Assembly (NCBI GenBank): GCA_017414505.1
Contig: JAFQLQ010000008.1
Location: 1 to 64,000, forward strand
Length of the DNA: 64,000 bases
Source: Clostridia bacterium
Lineage (GTDB): Bacteria > Bacillota > Clostridia > UMGS1840 > HGM11507
Reading direction: 5' to 3'
The position numbers and the translations under genes were made by a program. Positions 24,636 to 33,236 of this stretch are shown piece after piece. Each line of letters starts with the position of its first letter. Position 1 is the stretch's first letter. The notes under the pieces were generated by a model. It saw nothing but the letters and a program-made list of their open reading frames with translations. It was not told the origin of the DNA and made no database searches.

Positions 24636-25424
24636 TTATACTCTTACATATTCAGTGGAAAAAACTCCGTTTTTAAAATCAACAATGCGAAATCCCCAGT
24701 TTTTTTCCTCATCTCCGGAAAGATTATATGAAAAATCTCCGCAGTAAAATACCGGCAGATTTCTCCATTCATCAGGCAGGATAACTGTGTTATCCCGATG
24801 AGTGTGACCGGTAAAGGCGCACACAATTCTGCTGTTATTTAAAATTATTTCTCTTGCCTTATCGCTTTCCATAGAAGGAATAAGATCGTGAGCACAGAGG
24901 AAAATTTTCTTATCGGGATGATTGTTAAGAACCTCTGTAAGAAGCTCTGTGCTTATTCCGGTGTATTCACCGTCGCTATGTTCTCTGGGATCAAGGTTTC
25001 CTGCAAAAGTGTCCAGCATAACAAAAACCTTATCACCGTACACAACAGAATATTCTCTTGGAAAACCGGTGATTCTTTCCCAGTCGTCCTTGCCGTATTG
25101 CTCGTGATTTCCGGGAATCATAAACATTTTATGAGGCAGTTTATGAACAAATTTTTTCACAAAATCCTCTGTTCTGCTTATAGGTTTTTCCCAGAGATAC
25201 GAGCCTCCTACATCCCACTTCCAGAAATCAAGTGAGTAATCTCCAAGTGATAAAATTCCGTCATAAGGTCTTTTTTCGTACTCTTTGTTAACGGAATCGC
25301 AAAGAATCTCCATTCGGTCATAAGTTGCTGTTTCAGACCATTCTATATGGCAGTTATGTATATCGGTTATAATCAAAAGTCTGTTGTTTTCACTTTTTTC
25401 AATTATATATTCTTTATATTGCAT
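24636..25424 (-). CDS. Calcineurin-like metallophosphoesterase
   Basis: About 262 residues from the preferred ATG at 25424 (GGTGATAAAT upstream). Metal-binding motifs in order: ITDIHNCH (D-x-H, about residue 19), LSLGDYS (GD), PGNHEQYG (GNHE), CAHD and GHTHRD (GHxH). A soluble intracellular phosphatase or phosphodiesterase; the substrate cannot be read. The gene lies directly upstream of the glycyl radical enzyme on the same strand, so the two probably share a transcript. Confidence 0.88.
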   Translation of the reverse strand: MQYKEYIIEKSENNRLLIITDIHNCHIEWSETATYDRMEILCDSVNKEYEKRPYDGILSLGDYSLDFWKWDVGGSYLWEKPISRTEDFVKKFVHKLPHKMFMIPGNHEQYGKDDWERITGFPREYSVVYGDKVFVMLDTFAGNLDPREHSDGEYTGISTELLTEVLNNHPDKKIFLCAHDLIPSMESDKAREIILNNSRIVCAFTGHTHRDNTVILPDEWRNLPVFYCGDFSYNLSGDEEKNWGFRIVDFKNGVFSTEYVRV

Positions 25425-25521
25425 ATTTATCACCATTTTATAAAAATACTATGTATTTATTAGAATATTATATCACATAAAAATTCAATTTACAATAATA
25501 AAAACAAAAAATTCAAATTTA

Positions 25522-25550
25522 TCATACAAGCCATTTTAAGCACATATAAT
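25522..25550 (+). promoter_or_regulatory. Candidate sigma-E promoter of the spoIVF-like operon
   Basis: TCATACA (25522-25528), 14-nt spacer, CATATAAT (25543-25550). It resembles the sigma-E boxes (KMATATT / CATACAMT) with the right spacing, about 30 nt before the ATG. The spoIVF operon is sigma-E dependent in B. subtilis. Match is partial. Confidence 0.4.
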
Positions 25551-25579
25551 TAAACAAAAACACCGAGGAGAGATATTAA

Positions 25580-26206
25580 ATGTCAAGATACATCAAAGAC
25601 ACAAAAAGAAGCAGATATCAAAGAGCGGAAGAACCTCCGAAAAGTCCCGTAAAGCTTATACTTGTTTTTATTTTAATTGCACTTGTTGCAGTAATTAAAT
25701 TTTTCCCTTTTACTGCGGTTTTTCCGTCACTAAAAGGAGTTTTAAATGAAACCCCCGACTACGGATTAATGTTTTTGGAAATAAAGAATGTTGTTAAAAG
25801 TCATATATTTTTACCTCCGACAGCCGATTTTGTAAATCCCCTTTCAGGCGCAGTAACCTCTCCTTTCGGCGAGCGAACAGATCCCGTAACAGGAGAAAGC
25901 GGATTTCACAGCGGAATAGATATTGATGCCCCCGAAAACAGCAGTGTTATTGCATCGGCAAGCGGTGAAGTTATTGAAGTTGGAGAGGACGAACAAAGAG
26001 GAAAATACATAATAATAAAGGTCAACAACGAAATAACTACTATGTATCAACACCTTAACGACATATATAAAATTAAGGGAGACAAGGTAAATCAGGGTGA
26101 TGAAATTGCAATTTCGGGAAATACCGGAAAAACAACCTCACCGCATCTTCACTTTGAAATACTGGTGAACAACGAGCCTAAAAATCCTGCTGACTATATA
26201 AAATGA
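25580..26206 (+). CDS. SpoIVFA-like M23 (LytM) membrane protein
   Basis: 208 residues. A charged N terminus is followed by one membrane segment (about 27-48) and an extracytoplasmic M23 domain (about 88-205). All zinc ligands are visible: the His and Asp of HSGIDID, the YQH motif and the HLHFE motif. It overlaps the M50 protease gene by 4 bp, which mirrors spoIVFA-spoIVFB; SpoIVFA anchors and inhibits SpoIVFB in the outer forespore membrane. The intact metal site means it could also be an active endopeptidase of the SpoIIQ type. Confidence 0.8.
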   Translation: MSRYIKDTKRSRYQRAEEPPKSPVKLILVFILIALVAVIKFFPFTAVFPSLKGVLNETPDYGLMFLEIKNVVKSHIFLPPTADFVNPLSGAVTSPFGERTDPVTGESGFHSGIDIDAPENSSVIASASGEVIEVGEDEQRGKYIIIKVNNEITTMYQHLNDIYKIKGDKVNQGDEIAISGNTGKTTSPHLHFEILVNNEPKNPADYIK

Positions 26207-27048
26207 AAAATATAAAAATAAATCCGATTCTGATTTTACCTCTTGCTGTTTCATGGTGGTTTGGTTTTCTTGAAAGCTATATTTCAATGTTTTTAATATT
26301 AACCTTTCACGAAGCCGCACACTTACTTGCGGTAAACAGTAAAAAAGCCGAGCTTGAACACATAAAAATCGAGCCTTTCGGAATAAACATAAAGCTGAAA
26401 GAGGATTATATTAAAAATCCGTGGGATGAAATTATAATTGCTCTTGCAGGCCCACTTATGAACCTGTTTTTATCCGCATTTTTTATGATTTTACCCGTTA
26501 AAAATCAAATTACAGAATTTATTATCACCGCAAATTTATCTCTTGCGGCAGTAAACTTAATTCCTGCCCTTCCTCTTGACGGAGGGCGAATTTTACGTGC
26601 CTTTCTTTCACTTTTTACAGGACATATAAAAAGCTATCAGTATTGTTTTAAAATAACAAAATACATTTCCTTTTTTCTCATAATTACGGGAATTTACATT
26701 ATGTATAAAACCCGTTTTAACTTTTCGTTATGCCTTATCGGCTGCTTTCTGTTTTTCAATCTTATAACAGAACAGAAAAATTCAAAGCTTTACATAATGA
26801 AAGAAATAGCAGAATACAAGGAAAAACAGCGTTACTTATCAAAAACCTTAAAAATCTGCGACCTTGCTGTGCTGCCCGATTACAAGCCTGTAAAAATACT
26901 GGAGCATTTAAGCTTTAACCGCTATTATAAAATTCATGTTATAGACAAAACAAAGGATATAGGAAGTCTTACCGAAACACAGCTTATAGAGGGACTTATA
27001 AAATTTGGCTCGGATGTTAAAATTCTTGATTTACTTGATATGATGTGA
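26203..27048 (+). CDS. spoIVFB: Site-2 protease SpoIVFB (M50 family)
   Basis: Intramembrane metalloprotease that releases active sigma-K in the mother cell. 281 residues with about six membrane helices. The zinc motif is HEAAH (HExxH, about residue 32) and the third ligand motif is LPLDGGR (about 127), both in membrane segments as in the family. A C-terminal cytosolic domain of about 90 residues follows. It overlaps the SpoIVFA-like gene by 4 bp. No sigma-K gene is in the window. Confidence 0.92.
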   Translation: MKNIKINPILILPLAVSWWFGFLESYISMFLILTFHEAAHLLAVNSKKAELEHIKIEPFGINIKLKEDYIKNPWDEIIIALAGPLMNLFLSAFFMILPVKNQITEFIITANLSLAAVNLIPALPLDGGRILRAFLSLFTGHIKSYQYCFKITKYISFFLIITGIYIMYKTRFNFSLCLIGCFLFFNLITEQKNSKLYIMKEIAEYKEKQRYLSKTLKICDLAVLPDYKPVKILEHLSFNRYYKIHVIDKTKDIGSLTETQLIEGLIKFGSDVKILDLLDMM

Positions 27049-27070
27049 TACAATAATCAGGGTGATAAAA

Positions 27071-27931
27071 ATGCATAAACGTCATCTTCATAAAATAATA
27101 ATACTTACGGCAATTATTTTAATAACCTTATTTGGAGCATACAACGAAAAAATTAATCCGCATTTTTCGGAAAGAATAGATTTTACAGACGGGCTGTTTT
27201 ATTCCTGCCATCTTGATGTGGGACAAGGCGATTGCTCAGTTGTAAAACTGCCGGACAACCGTATTATAATGATTGATACCGGACTTGAAGATACTTTTTC
27301 CAAAACAGAAATTTTCCTTAAGAAAAACGGCATTGATAAAATTGATTATCTTGTTGCAAGCCATCCGCACAGCGACCATATAGGTTCAATGGCAAAGATT
27401 GTAAAAAATTTTGAAGTCGGCGAAATTTATATGCCGAAAGCAACTTCAAATACCGTTCTTTATGAAAATCTTCTGCTTGCTATAAAAGAAAAAGGCTTAA
27501 AAATAAAAACCGCAGCAGCCGGTGTTTCCATGATATCCGAAAACGGGCTTACTGCGTACTTTGCTGCACCGTCGGTTATTGACAACGACGATCACAACAA
27601 CTGTTCGTCAATACTCTTAATTAAATATAAAAACACAGGATTTTTATACACCGGCGATTCCGAAGAAAAAGAGGAAAAAACCGTAACTGCTGATATTTCT
27701 GCAGATGTTTTAAAAGTGGCTCATCACGGTTCAAGAACCTCAAATTCCGATAAATTTCTTGATAAAGTCAATCCAAAATACGCCGTTATTTCCTGCGGTG
27801 CGGATAACAGCTACGGTCATCCGCACTATGAAGTTTTAAAGAAACTAAAAGACAGAAACTGCAAAATTTTCCGAACCGACGAAACCGGAACAGTTATAAT
27901 AAAATCAAACGGTGAAAAAATTTTAGAATAA
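27071..27931 (+). CDS. ComEC/Rec2-like metallo-beta-lactamase domain protein
   Basis: 286 residues: one N-terminal membrane or signal segment (about 5-22), then a stand-alone metallo-beta-lactamase fold. Motifs: LDVGQGDCSV, SHPHSDHIGS (HxHxDH), TGDSEE and VAHHGS. It equals the C-terminal domain of ComEC without the channel part, so it is probably an exported or membrane-tethered nuclease or phosphodiesterase. ATG 27071 (after GGGTGAT) is preferred to the GTG at 27062. It lies 22 bp after spoIVFB, and its 3' end overlaps the convergent spoVAC by 9 bp. Confidence 0.85.
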   Translation: MHKRHLHKIIILTAIILITLFGAYNEKINPHFSERIDFTDGLFYSCHLDVGQGDCSVVKLPDNRIIMIDTGLEDTFSKTEIFLKKNGIDKIDYLVASHPHSDHIGSMAKIVKNFEVGEIYMPKATSNTVLYENLLLAIKEKGLKIKTAAAGVSMISENGLTAYFAAPSVIDNDDHNNCSSILLIKYKNTGFLYTGDSEEKEEKTVTADISADVLKVAHHGSRTSNSDKFLDKVNPKYAVISCGADNSYGHPHYEVLKKLKDRNCKIFRTDETGTVIIKSNGEKILE

Positions 27932-28378
27932 CCCTATTCCCTTAATCATAGCGTAAATCAGACCGCAGAAAACAGAGGTTGTAATGCCGTAAACAAGTAC
28001 CGGCCCTGCAATTACAAACATTTTTGCACCAAGGCCTAAAACATATCCCTCGCTTTTAAACTCCATTGCAGGCGAAACAATAGAATTTGCAAACCCCGTT
28101 ATGGGTACAATTGTTCCCGCCCCTGCCACCTTTGCAATGTTGTCATAAACATTAAGTCCGGTAAGCAGTCCTCCTATAAAAATCATTGTAATGGAGGTAA
28201 GAGTCGCAACGTGCTTTTCGCCCAGTCCGTATGCTTCGTAAAGATTCATTATAATCTGTCCTGCAACGCAGAAAAGCCCGCCAAACGCAAAAGCTCTTAA
28301 CGCCTTTATGAAAACTGATGATTTGGGCATTTTCTGAAATACATATTCATTATAATCTTTTTTGGTAATATTTTTCAT
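27923..28378 (-). CDS. spoVAC: Stage V sporulation protein AC
   Basis: Membrane subunit of the SpoVA channel that moves dipicolinic acid in and out of the spore; SpoVAC is mechanosensitive in Bacillus. 151 residues from the preferred ATG, four to five membrane helices. The AGAGTIVPITGFANSIVSP block and the EGYVLGLGAKMFVIAGPV segment identify the SpoVAC branch rather than SpoVAE. It follows sigF by about 40 bp as in the Bacillus spoIIA-spoVA order, but spoVAD and spoVAE do not follow. Confidence 0.9.
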   Translation of the reverse strand: MKNITKKDYNEYVFQKMPKSSVFIKALRAFAFGGLFCVAGQIIMNLYEAYGLGEKHVATLTSITMIFIGGLLTGLNVYDNIAKVAGAGTIVPITGFANSIVSPAMEFKSEGYVLGLGAKMFVIAGPVLVYGITTSVFCGLIYAMIKGIGLF

Positions 28379-28421
28379 TCCATCACGCTCCATAATTTTA
28401 TTATTATGGATTTTTTTATAT

Positions 28422-29138
28422 TTATACGCATTCCCGTAACTTGTTTAAAACCTTTTTCTCTATTCTTGAAACCTGAACCTGCGAAATATTCAGCTTTTTT
28501 GCAACCTCCTGCTGTGTTTTTCCGTTAAAATACCTGAATATAATAATCTGTCGTTCTCTTACATCCAGCATTCCCAGAAGCTCCTTGACAGTTAAAGAAT
28601 TTATAATTTTTTCTTCAGTATTTTTTTCATCAGCAAGCTTTTCCATAAGTGCGGAATCCTCGTCGTTTATGGGAGTATCAAGTGAATAAACCGTATCATT
28701 TACCGACATAGCCATAACAATATCATCAATGCTTATTTCGAGCAGCTCGGATAATTCCGAAAGCTTTGGTTCTCTGCCGTATTTCATCTCAAATTTTTCC
28801 GCTTCTGTTTTTATTTTATAAGAATTCTCTTTTATGCTCCTGGAAACCTTAATATAATTGTTATCACGAAGATAACGTTTTATTTCTCCTGCTATCATAG
28901 GAACAGCATAAGTAGAAAATTTAACATTAAATCCGTAATCGAATTTCATTACTGCCTTGTAAAGACCAAGCATTCCAAGCTGATATAAATCATCCGCCTC
29001 AAGACCTCTGCCGGAAAACTTTTTTATTATGCTTCTCACAAGTCCGATATTTTTTTCAACAAAAGCCGCTTCTGCCTCTTTATTTCCGCTTTTGGCACTT
29101 CTTAAAAGTTCTTCTGTATTGTCGCATACCTTTAACAT
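28422..29138 (-). CDS. sigF: RNA polymerase sporulation sigma factor SigF
   Basis: First forespore-specific sigma factor. 238 residues from ATG 29138, which has AAAGGAG 7 nt upstream (the frame runs on to 29165). Region 2 contains DDLYQLGMLGLYKAVMKFD and KFSTYAVPMIAGEIKRYLRD; region 3 LSELSELLEIS; region 4 ends with the QQEVAKKLNISQVQVSRIE helix-turn-helix. It is the third gene of spoIIAA-spoIIAB-sigF and is held inactive by SpoIIAB. Confidence 0.96.
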   Translation of the reverse strand: MLKVCDNTEELLRSAKSGNKEAEAAFVEKNIGLVRSIIKKFSGRGLEADDLYQLGMLGLYKAVMKFDYGFNVKFSTYAVPMIAGEIKRYLRDNNYIKVSRSIKENSYKIKTEAEKFEMKYGREPKLSELSELLEISIDDIVMAMSVNDTVYSLDTPINDEDSALMEKLADEKNTEEKIINSLTVKELLGMLDVRERQIIIFRYFNGKTQQEVAKKLNISQVQVSRIEKKVLNKLRECV

Positions 29139-29151
29139 ATCAAAACTCCTT

Positions 29152-29586
29152 TTATGTATCGGCACAAAGCTTCTTAATCATAATAACCTTGGTTCCGTCG
29201 GCAGGCTTAGAAATCACTTTAATTTTATCCATAAATGTTTCCATAACCGTAAATCCCATTCCGGAGCGTTCCTCAGCATTTCCGGTTGTAAACATAGGCT
29301 CCATAGCTTTTTCAACGTTTTCAATACCTTTTCCTCTGTCAATAACAGAAATTTCAACCACCCGGCTTTCAAAAATTCGCACAATAACAGAAATTATACC
29401 GTATGTATGCTCATATCCATGAACAATACAGTTTGTAACCGCTTCGGAAACTGCAGTTTTTATGTCGCTTAACTCTGCAACGGTGGGATCAAGCTGAGAA
29501 ACAAAAGCCGATACCGCCACTCTTCCAAAGCTTTCGTTTGAGGATTTGCTTAAAAAATCTATTTTCATTTCATTTATAATTTTCAT
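29152..29586 (-). CDS. spoIIAB: Anti-sigma F factor SpoIIAB
   Basis: Serine kinase and anti-sigma factor that binds SigF and phosphorylates SpoIIAA. 144 residues of the GHKL ATPase fold: N box AVSEAVTNCIVHGYEH (about residue 45), G1 box VIDRGKGIENVEKA and G2 box ERSGMGFTVM. GGGAGG precedes the ATG. It lies 15 bp after spoIIAA and 13 bp before the sigF start. Confidence 0.96.
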   Translation of the reverse strand: MKIINEMKIDFLSKSSNESFGRVAVSAFVSQLDPTVAELSDIKTAVSEAVTNCIVHGYEHTYGIISVIVRIFESRVVEISVIDRGKGIENVEKAMEPMFTTGNAEERSGMGFTVMETFMDKIKVISKPADGTKVIMIKKLCADT

Positions 29587-29601
29587 AATAGCCTCCCAAA
29601 A

Positions 29602-29913
29602 TCAGTTATCAAGAATTGTAACGTAACGGTCAAGCCCGGCAAGAACAAGAATTTTCTTCATTTTTGCATCCCCGGTAACAACATAAACTTTCCCGTTTAA
29701 TACACTCATATATTTATACCGTCCCATAACAAGTGCGATAGCAGAGCTATCCATAAAAGTAAGACCTCTGAAATCAAAAATAAGCTTATTGTAAATTCCG
29801 CCGTTTAATTTCATATCAATCCTTTCCCTTGCATCGGGGCAGGCGTGATGATCCAGCTCTCCTAAAAAAATTGCCGTAAGGGTTGTGCCGTCGGCAGTTA
29901 AATTTAATTGCAT
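29602..29913 (-). CDS. spoIIAA: Anti-sigma F factor antagonist SpoIIAA
   Basis: STAS-domain protein that frees SigF from SpoIIAB when unphosphorylated. 103 residues from ATG 29913; AAAGGAGG lies 9 nt upstream, and the frame to 29943 is an artefact. The FMDSSAIALVMGRYK segment contains the phosphorylatable serine, and GELDHHACPDARERID is also typical of SpoIIAA. First gene of the operon, with a candidate sigma-H promoter. Confidence 0.95.
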   Translation of the reverse strand: MQLNLTADGTTLTAIFLGELDHHACPDARERIDMKLNGGIYNKLIFDFRGLTFMDSSAIALVMGRYKYMSVLNGKVYVVTGDAKMKKILVLAGLDRYVTILDN

Positions 29914-29962
29914 AAAAATATACCTCCTTTTTAATACGGGCATACTGCCCCAAGGAGATATA

Positions 29963-29990
29963 TTTCTGCTCTTGTATTATTTTTTCCTTT
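29963..29990 (-). promoter_or_regulatory. Candidate sigma-H promoter of the spoIIA operon
   Basis: Minus strand: AAAGGAAAA (29982-29990) matches the -35 consensus RnAGGAwww exactly. After a 12-nt spacer, GCAGAAA (29963-29969) matches RnnGAAT at all but the last base. It sits 50 nt before the SpoIIAA start. The Bacillus spoIIA operon is sigma-H dependent. Confidence 0.6.
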
Positions 29991-30048
29991 GAAGATTTTG
30001 TTCTTATTATGACGTTTGGAATAAAGTTTAATCAAATATAGTCGAAAT

Positions 30049-30312
30049 TCACTTTTCAAGGAGTAAAATACTGTGTTTTTTCTTGGTTGCCATTCCGCCT
30101 CTTAAGTGTCTTTCAGCCTTATTAACGTCAAGAACCTTTCTCGCATTAAGATATAATTGCTTGTTTATTTTTTCAAGCCTTTCAACAATGTCTTTATGTA
30201 CAGTCGATTTTGAAACTTCGAATTTTTTTGCCGCTTCACGAACCGTACATTTATTTTCGATTATGTATTCTGCAATCTTTACAGTGCGCTCTTCAATCTG
30301 ACATTGACGCAT
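30049..30312 (-). CDS. spoIIID: Sporulation transcriptional regulator SpoIIID
   Basis: Mother-cell DNA-binding regulator acting between sigma-E and sigma-K. 87 residues. The HTH reads CTVREAAKKFEVSKSTVHKD (about residue 24-43) and is followed by the basic C-terminal region with AERHLRGGMATKKKH. It lies 60 nt upstream (on the transcript) of the spoIIA promoter region, separately transcribed. No convincing sigma-E box was found before it. Confidence 0.95.
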   Translation of the reverse strand: MRQCQIEERTVKIAEYIIENKCTVREAAKKFEVSKSTVHKDIVERLEKINKQLYLNARKVLDVNKAERHLRGGMATKKKHSILLLEK

Positions 30313-30381
30313 TTTGTTCCACTCCCATATATGTTATATAATAAATATATGAGAGCTTATGCCATTTTATTATAAAATATG

Positions 30382-32691
30382 TTACTGATTTTCAAGCAGA
30401 TTTACTTTTCCTGCTTCATTACCATTAACTTTAACCGTAAAAATCTCGTAAGGCTCAACATCAAGCTCAAACCGTCTGTTAAAAACATTCAGCTTTATTT
30501 TCTGTTTTTTACCGCTGTATTCATCGCCTCTCAGAATAATGCTTTCATCATCTTCCGATTTTTTAACAACAGTAAGCGTGACACTTTCTCCTTCAACCTC
30601 TAAAAAGCTTCCGCAGGATTCCAGTTCACCTTTGTGATTAGCCTCGCAAAGTACAATGGGCGGATTGTTAAACGAAATTGACATTTCCTCCACCGGAACT
30701 TTTCTGTCAAGCATAACCCGTATATCGCCCTCGTTTATTCCCTGCTCCATAATATCATAATCAGTATCAAGGTCGATTTCTCTTATGCGTAAATCACCGT
30801 AAATAGGGCTTCTTAAAACCGTGAAACCAAGCTTGTTGTTTTCCAGATTATATGCAAATATATGATTTGCAATAAAGGCAGCATTTTTGGTTTCAAGCCA
30901 TTCTCCCATAGGAACATCTGCACTTGTTTCCCCTCTTTTAATGCTTCCGTAAGGTACAGAAACTCTGTGAACATTTTCTTCAAGCTCTGTAACAAGCTTT
31001 AAAACAAGATGTTTTTCGTTCCAGTTAACTCTGTATTTTACATCAATATAAGATTCATTTTCGTATAAAGTGTAGTACATTTCAAGCCTGGATGCTCTGA
31101 AACTGTATGTTGCCTTTATAACCGTTCTTAGCTTACCGCTTTCTGTAACCTCAGCTTTTATAAGCTCAAACGGCTCACATTCCCTGCCATACCCTGTTAT
31201 GTTAAACGCCCAGGTATCACCGTCATCCTCAAAGCATACAGGATAAAGAAGCTTGCCGCAGATTTCCCGTTTTTCTTTTTTATCGTAAACAGACTTAATC
31301 TGTTTGGAATTTTCGCAAAAGCTTATTTTATATCTTTCTGTTTCTGCTGAATTTGTAAATTCAAAGTTCTTTTGCGGGATATCCTCACCTGTTTGAACCA
31401 CTTTAAACGCCTTGTATCCCAAAGACGGAATTTCCGCTTTAAACACAAATCTTGACCTGAATGCAGGAATAACAGATTTTTCCCTTATTATCTGACATTC
31501 GTATTTTTTACCGTCAACGTCCTCAAGAACAATATCCTTGTCGTACCACGGAAATTCGTGAACCCACTGCGTTTCAGCTTCTATATAGCCGTCGTAAGGT
31601 TTAATATTAAGATTCCAAACAACTATATTCCACACATTATCTGGATTTTTACCGGGCATATTTATATTGTTGGTAACCTTAAGCAGATTAAAATGTGTTA
31701 TTTCATTTGCGGTAGCAATGGCTCTTCCAAGCATATTATAAGCATCAAAATACGCATCCTTAATGCTTGCTCCGCCAAGAATATCATGAAACTGATTAAA
31801 AAGAACATCCTGCCAGCATTTTTTTAATGCTTCTTTATCATAATCTCCCGATATTACAGATGATTTTTCCGCATTAAGAACTGCGTATTCCGCAATACGG
31901 TTAAGAGCCTTTATGCCGGTATGATTGGAATAAGGCCCGAAATCGCCTGTAATAAATTCGGTTTCAACCGTATAATCTGTTTTACGGTTTTCAAAAAATT
32001 CTTTGCAGGTTGCAAAAACTGCGTTTTCACGTTCTTTAATTTCATTAATAGCCTTAATTGTTGGTGCTCCGCCGTGATCGGTTACACCGTAAACCATAAG
32101 AGTATCGTCCAAGTTATCTTTTGCCCCGTCAATAAAAGATGTAATATCATTCCGATACGGCTTATCATCTCTGTAAGAAAGCACACTGCTTCCGTCAGCA
32201 GATTTCCAGTTGAAAAACGGTGAATCAAGCTTTATATGCCGTTTTTCCGGTCTGCACATTACATAATATTTAATTCCGCTTTTTGAGAGAATCTGCGGCA
32301 GCATAGGTGAATGACCAAAACTGTCTATATTAAAAACAGTATCAGCATATTGCCCGAAATTTTCCATTAAATATTTCTGACCATACAAACCCTGCCTTAC
32401 ATAGCTTTCTCCCGATGCTGAATAACAGTCGGGCTGAACCCACCATCCTTCGGCAAGCTCCCATCTGCCTTCAGCTACACGCTTTTTTATTTCTTCAAAC
32501 ATTTTGGGAGAAGTTTTCTTTATCCATTCAAACACCGGAGGTGTTGCAAACGAATATTTAAACTCCGGATATTCTTCCATTCTTTCAAGGGCAGAACGGA
32601 AAGTTGCTGTAATTGAGGACATCGCCTCATCCCATTTCCACAACCACACCGGATCAAAATGGGTGTTTCCTATCATAAATACTTTTTTCAT
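30382..32691 (-). CDS. Glycoside hydrolase family 38 alpha-mannosidase
   Basis: 769 residues. N-terminal catalytic domain: IGNTHFDPVWLWKWDEA holds the zinc His and Asp (H-x-D), and FNIDSFGHSPMLPQIL carries the nucleophile-type Asp (about residue 120). A three-helix bundle and C-terminal beta domains with the usual late motifs (VSVPYGSIKRG) follow. No signal peptide, so cytosolic action on imported mannosides from host N-glycans or similar is expected. It has its own promoter and no transporter next to it. Confidence 0.93.
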   Translation of the reverse strand: MKKVFMIGNTHFDPVWLWKWDEAMSSITATFRSALERMEEYPEFKYSFATPPVFEWIKKTSPKMFEEIKKRVAEGRWELAEGWWVQPDCYSASGESYVRQGLYGQKYLMENFGQYADTVFNIDSFGHSPMLPQILSKSGIKYYVMCRPEKRHIKLDSPFFNWKSADGSSVLSYRDDKPYRNDITSFIDGAKDNLDDTLMVYGVTDHGGAPTIKAINEIKERENAVFATCKEFFENRKTDYTVETEFITGDFGPYSNHTGIKALNRIAEYAVLNAEKSSVISGDYDKEALKKCWQDVLFNQFHDILGGASIKDAYFDAYNMLGRAIATANEITHFNLLKVTNNINMPGKNPDNVWNIVVWNLNIKPYDGYIEAETQWVHEFPWYDKDIVLEDVDGKKYECQIIREKSVIPAFRSRFVFKAEIPSLGYKAFKVVQTGEDIPQKNFEFTNSAETERYKISFCENSKQIKSVYDKKEKREICGKLLYPVCFEDDGDTWAFNITGYGRECEPFELIKAEVTESGKLRTVIKATYSFRASRLEMYYTLYENESYIDVKYRVNWNEKHLVLKLVTELEENVHRVSVPYGSIKRGETSADVPMGEWLETKNAAFIANHIFAYNLENNKLGFTVLRSPIYGDLRIREIDLDTDYDIMEQGINEGDIRVMLDRKVPVEEMSISFNNPPIVLCEANHKGELESCGSFLEVEGESVTLTVVKKSEDDESIILRGDEYSGKKQKIKLNVFNRRFELDVEPYEIFTVKVNGNEAGKVNLLENQ

Positions 32692-32724
32692 AACAATCCT
32701 CTTTACTTTTTTATATCTACGCTG

Positions 32725-32753
32725 AATATATCATATTATTTTTTTACTGTCAA
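32725..32753 (-). promoter_or_regulatory. Sigma-A type promoter of the GH38 gene
   Basis: Minus strand: TTGACA (32748-32753), 17-nt spacer, TATATT (32725-32730), about 30 nt before the ATG. Confidence 0.65.
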
Positions 32754-32801
32754 CAACTGTTTCTAAAAATCGTGTGGCATAAAGTGTTTTTATCGAAAAT
32801 A

Positions 32802-32830
32802 TTGAAACAAACAAATTTATGTGTTATAAT
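32802..32830 (+). promoter_or_regulatory. Sigma-A type promoter of the PAS-protein gene
   Basis: TTGAAA (32802-32807), 17-nt spacer, TATAAT (32825-32830), about 30 nt before the ATG. It may drive the accessory run that follows. Confidence 0.7.
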
Positions 32831-32861
32831 AAAACTATATTTTATTATCAGGAGAATTGCA

Positions 32862-33224
32862 ATGTTAAACAAACTATTAAAAAGTGTATTAAATCAGGAC
32901 ACAGCTCCCGTAGTTGTGTGTGATATAAACGATATTATTGTGTATATGAATCCGTCAGCCGTGGTACGCTATCATAAGGATTTAACAGGAAACAACATTA
33001 AAAACTGTCATCCGCCCAAAGCCAACGAAATGATTGATAAAGTGGTTGCGTGGTTTAAACAGAGTAATGATAACAATATCATTTACACTTACCGCAATGA
33101 CGAGGAAAATAAGGATGTATATATGGTTGCTCTGCGTGATGACGACGGTACACTAATCGGCTATTACGAAAAGCACGAATACAGAAACAGAGAAACAGCA
33201 GGACTTTATCAGTCAAAGAAATAA
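32862..33224 (+). CDS. Single PAS-domain protein
   Basis: 120 residues from ATG 32862 (CAGGAGA 8 nt upstream). One PAS fold: APVVVCDINDIIVYMNPSA at the N terminus, an NIKNCHPPKANEMIDKV helix and the closing strands YMVALRDDDGTLIGYYE. The His-Pro-Pro pattern resembles PAS domains of DUF438-type proteins. There is no output domain, so it is probably a small sensor or binding protein. It is 12 bp upstream of the alkyltransferase gene. Confidence 0.8.
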   Translation: MLNKLLKSVLNQDTAPVVVCDINDIIVYMNPSAVVRYHKDLTGNNIKNCHPPKANEMIDKVVAWFKQSNDNNIIYTYRNDEENKDVYMVALRDDDGTLIGYYEKHEYRNRETAGLYQSKK

Positions 33225-33236
33225 AAGGTGGAATTT

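Noticed and set aside
30313..30381. Sigma-E promoter for spoIIID
   Set aside because: A GGCATAAG box exists, but no -10 box of the right type lies at the right distance.
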